Of a stretch of DNA of 6,752 bases, positions 6,347-6,752 are shown in pieces. The notes under the pieces were generated by a model. The model worked only from the letters and a program-made list of their open reading frames with translations. It was not told the DNA's origin and did not search any database. The stretch lies in assembly GCA_902797555.1 (NCBI GenBank), contig CADBTM010000114.1:1-6752 (forward strand), given 5' to 3'. Source of the DNA: Oscillospiraceae bacterium (GTDB lineage: Bacteria; Bacillota; Clostridia; Oscillospirales; Butyricicoccaceae). Made by a program: the position numbers and the translations under genes. Each line of letters opens with the position of its first letter. The stretch's first letter is position 1.

Positions 6347-6752
6347 CTAAAACCGGAAATAGATAAAGGGGTTAAAGCTGGAGGTGAGCAGGTTCATATA
6401 GCATACCCCCAACAGGATGAGCGCAAACACCCTCGGCACCCACACAAGCAGCAGCCTTGCTCCCGGACGATCCTCCCGCCTAAGCAGATAGGCTTGCAGC
6501 CACAGCTTCCACGGGAGACAGGCGACAACGGCCAGCAGCAGAACGCGGCCATATTCGATAAGATAATAGATTGTCCGCCCGTCGGTCAGCGGTGCGCCGC
6601 CGAACATCGCCCGGGCAAAGGACAGAGCATACCCGGCGCTGTCCGCACGGAAGAGCACCCAGCCCAGATTGACGAAAAACAAGGCATATACATGGCGAAG
6701 GATGGGGAGTGTTTCGATCTTCTTGCCCCAAAAACGGTGCTCTGCAATCAGC
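6347..6752 (-). CDS. MBOAT-family O-acyltransferase (AlgI/DltB-like), C-terminal 134 residues
   Basis: The frame is open to the window edge and ends with TAG at 6349-6347, so this is the C-terminal part of a protein usually about 450-500 aa. The first visible residues (AEHRFWGKKIETLPILRHVY) run into the MBOAT signature GWVLFRA. Next come a hydrophobic stretch (VLLLAVVACLPWKLWL) and a final membrane helix ending in NPFIYFRF, a typical MBOAT C-terminus. These are polytopic membrane enzymes that pass acyl groups (usually acetyl) across the membrane to surface polysaccharides or lipoteichoic acid. The catalytic His region is outside the window. The TTG at 6682 inside the frame is not a start, because conserved family sequence continues upstream of it. 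The next gene, a DHHW/AlgJ-like partner, begins 11 nt after the stop. Confidence 0.9.
   Translation of the reverse strand, partial: LIAEHRFWGKKIETLPILRHVYALFFVNLGWVLFRADSAGYALSFARAMFGGAPLTDGRTIYYLIEYGRVLLLAVVACLPWKLWLQAYLLRREDRPGARLLLVWVPRVFALILLGVCYMNLLTSSFNPFIYFRF

Noticed and set aside
5133..6350. 405-codon open frame on the + strand, antisense to the DHHW gene
   Set aside because: It mirrors the codon structure of the real - strand gene, has a His/Gln-rich composition typical of an antisense shadow, and resembles no family. The - strand gene has clear domain motifs and a ribosome site.

Overview
The window looks like a chromosomal piece of a spore-forming member of the Clostridia, with a GC-rich base composition resembling Oscillospiraceae and relatives (inferred, not searched). 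Two things support this. There is a cotJ spore-coat gene cluster, and there is a surface-polysaccharide acetylation pair (MBOAT acyltransferase plus DHHW/AlgJ-like protein) of the kind common in gut Clostridia.

Left part (1 to about 3120, + strand): the end of a prophage or phage-like element. It is filled by the 3' part of one very large gene for a phage polyvalent protein with an LPD38-type domain, whose reading frame is already open at base 1. Between its stop codon and the first host gene are only about 110 bases. They hold four 10-nt direct repeats, a perfect 11-bp hairpin and a 7-nt tandem repeat.

Middle part (3121-3877, - strand): the cotJA-cotJB-cotJC cluster, tightly packed, with a candidate sigma-E-like promoter upstream. 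cotJC is broken. It encodes a perfectly recognisable N-terminal 66 residues of the manganese-catalase-like coat protein and then stops exactly where the phage-side DNA begins. The simplest reading is that the element integrated inside the cotJC coding sequence. The remainder of cotJC should lie beyond the other end of the element, outside the window. This is the layout of sporulation genes interrupted by excisable elements (as sigK/skin and spsM/SPbeta in Bacillus subtilis), and it is the most interesting signal here.

Right part (3877-6752, - strand): an operon whose start lies beyond the window. In transcription order it has the C-terminal end of an MBOAT O-acyltransferase, an AlgJ/AlgX-like DHHW-family SGNH protein, and a six-helix voltage-sensor potassium channel with two cytoplasmic TrkA-C (RCK_C) domains. 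A strong intrinsic terminator separates this operon from cotJ. The first two proteins probably work together in acetylating a cell-surface polymer. Why the channel gene is placed with them is not clear from the sequence.
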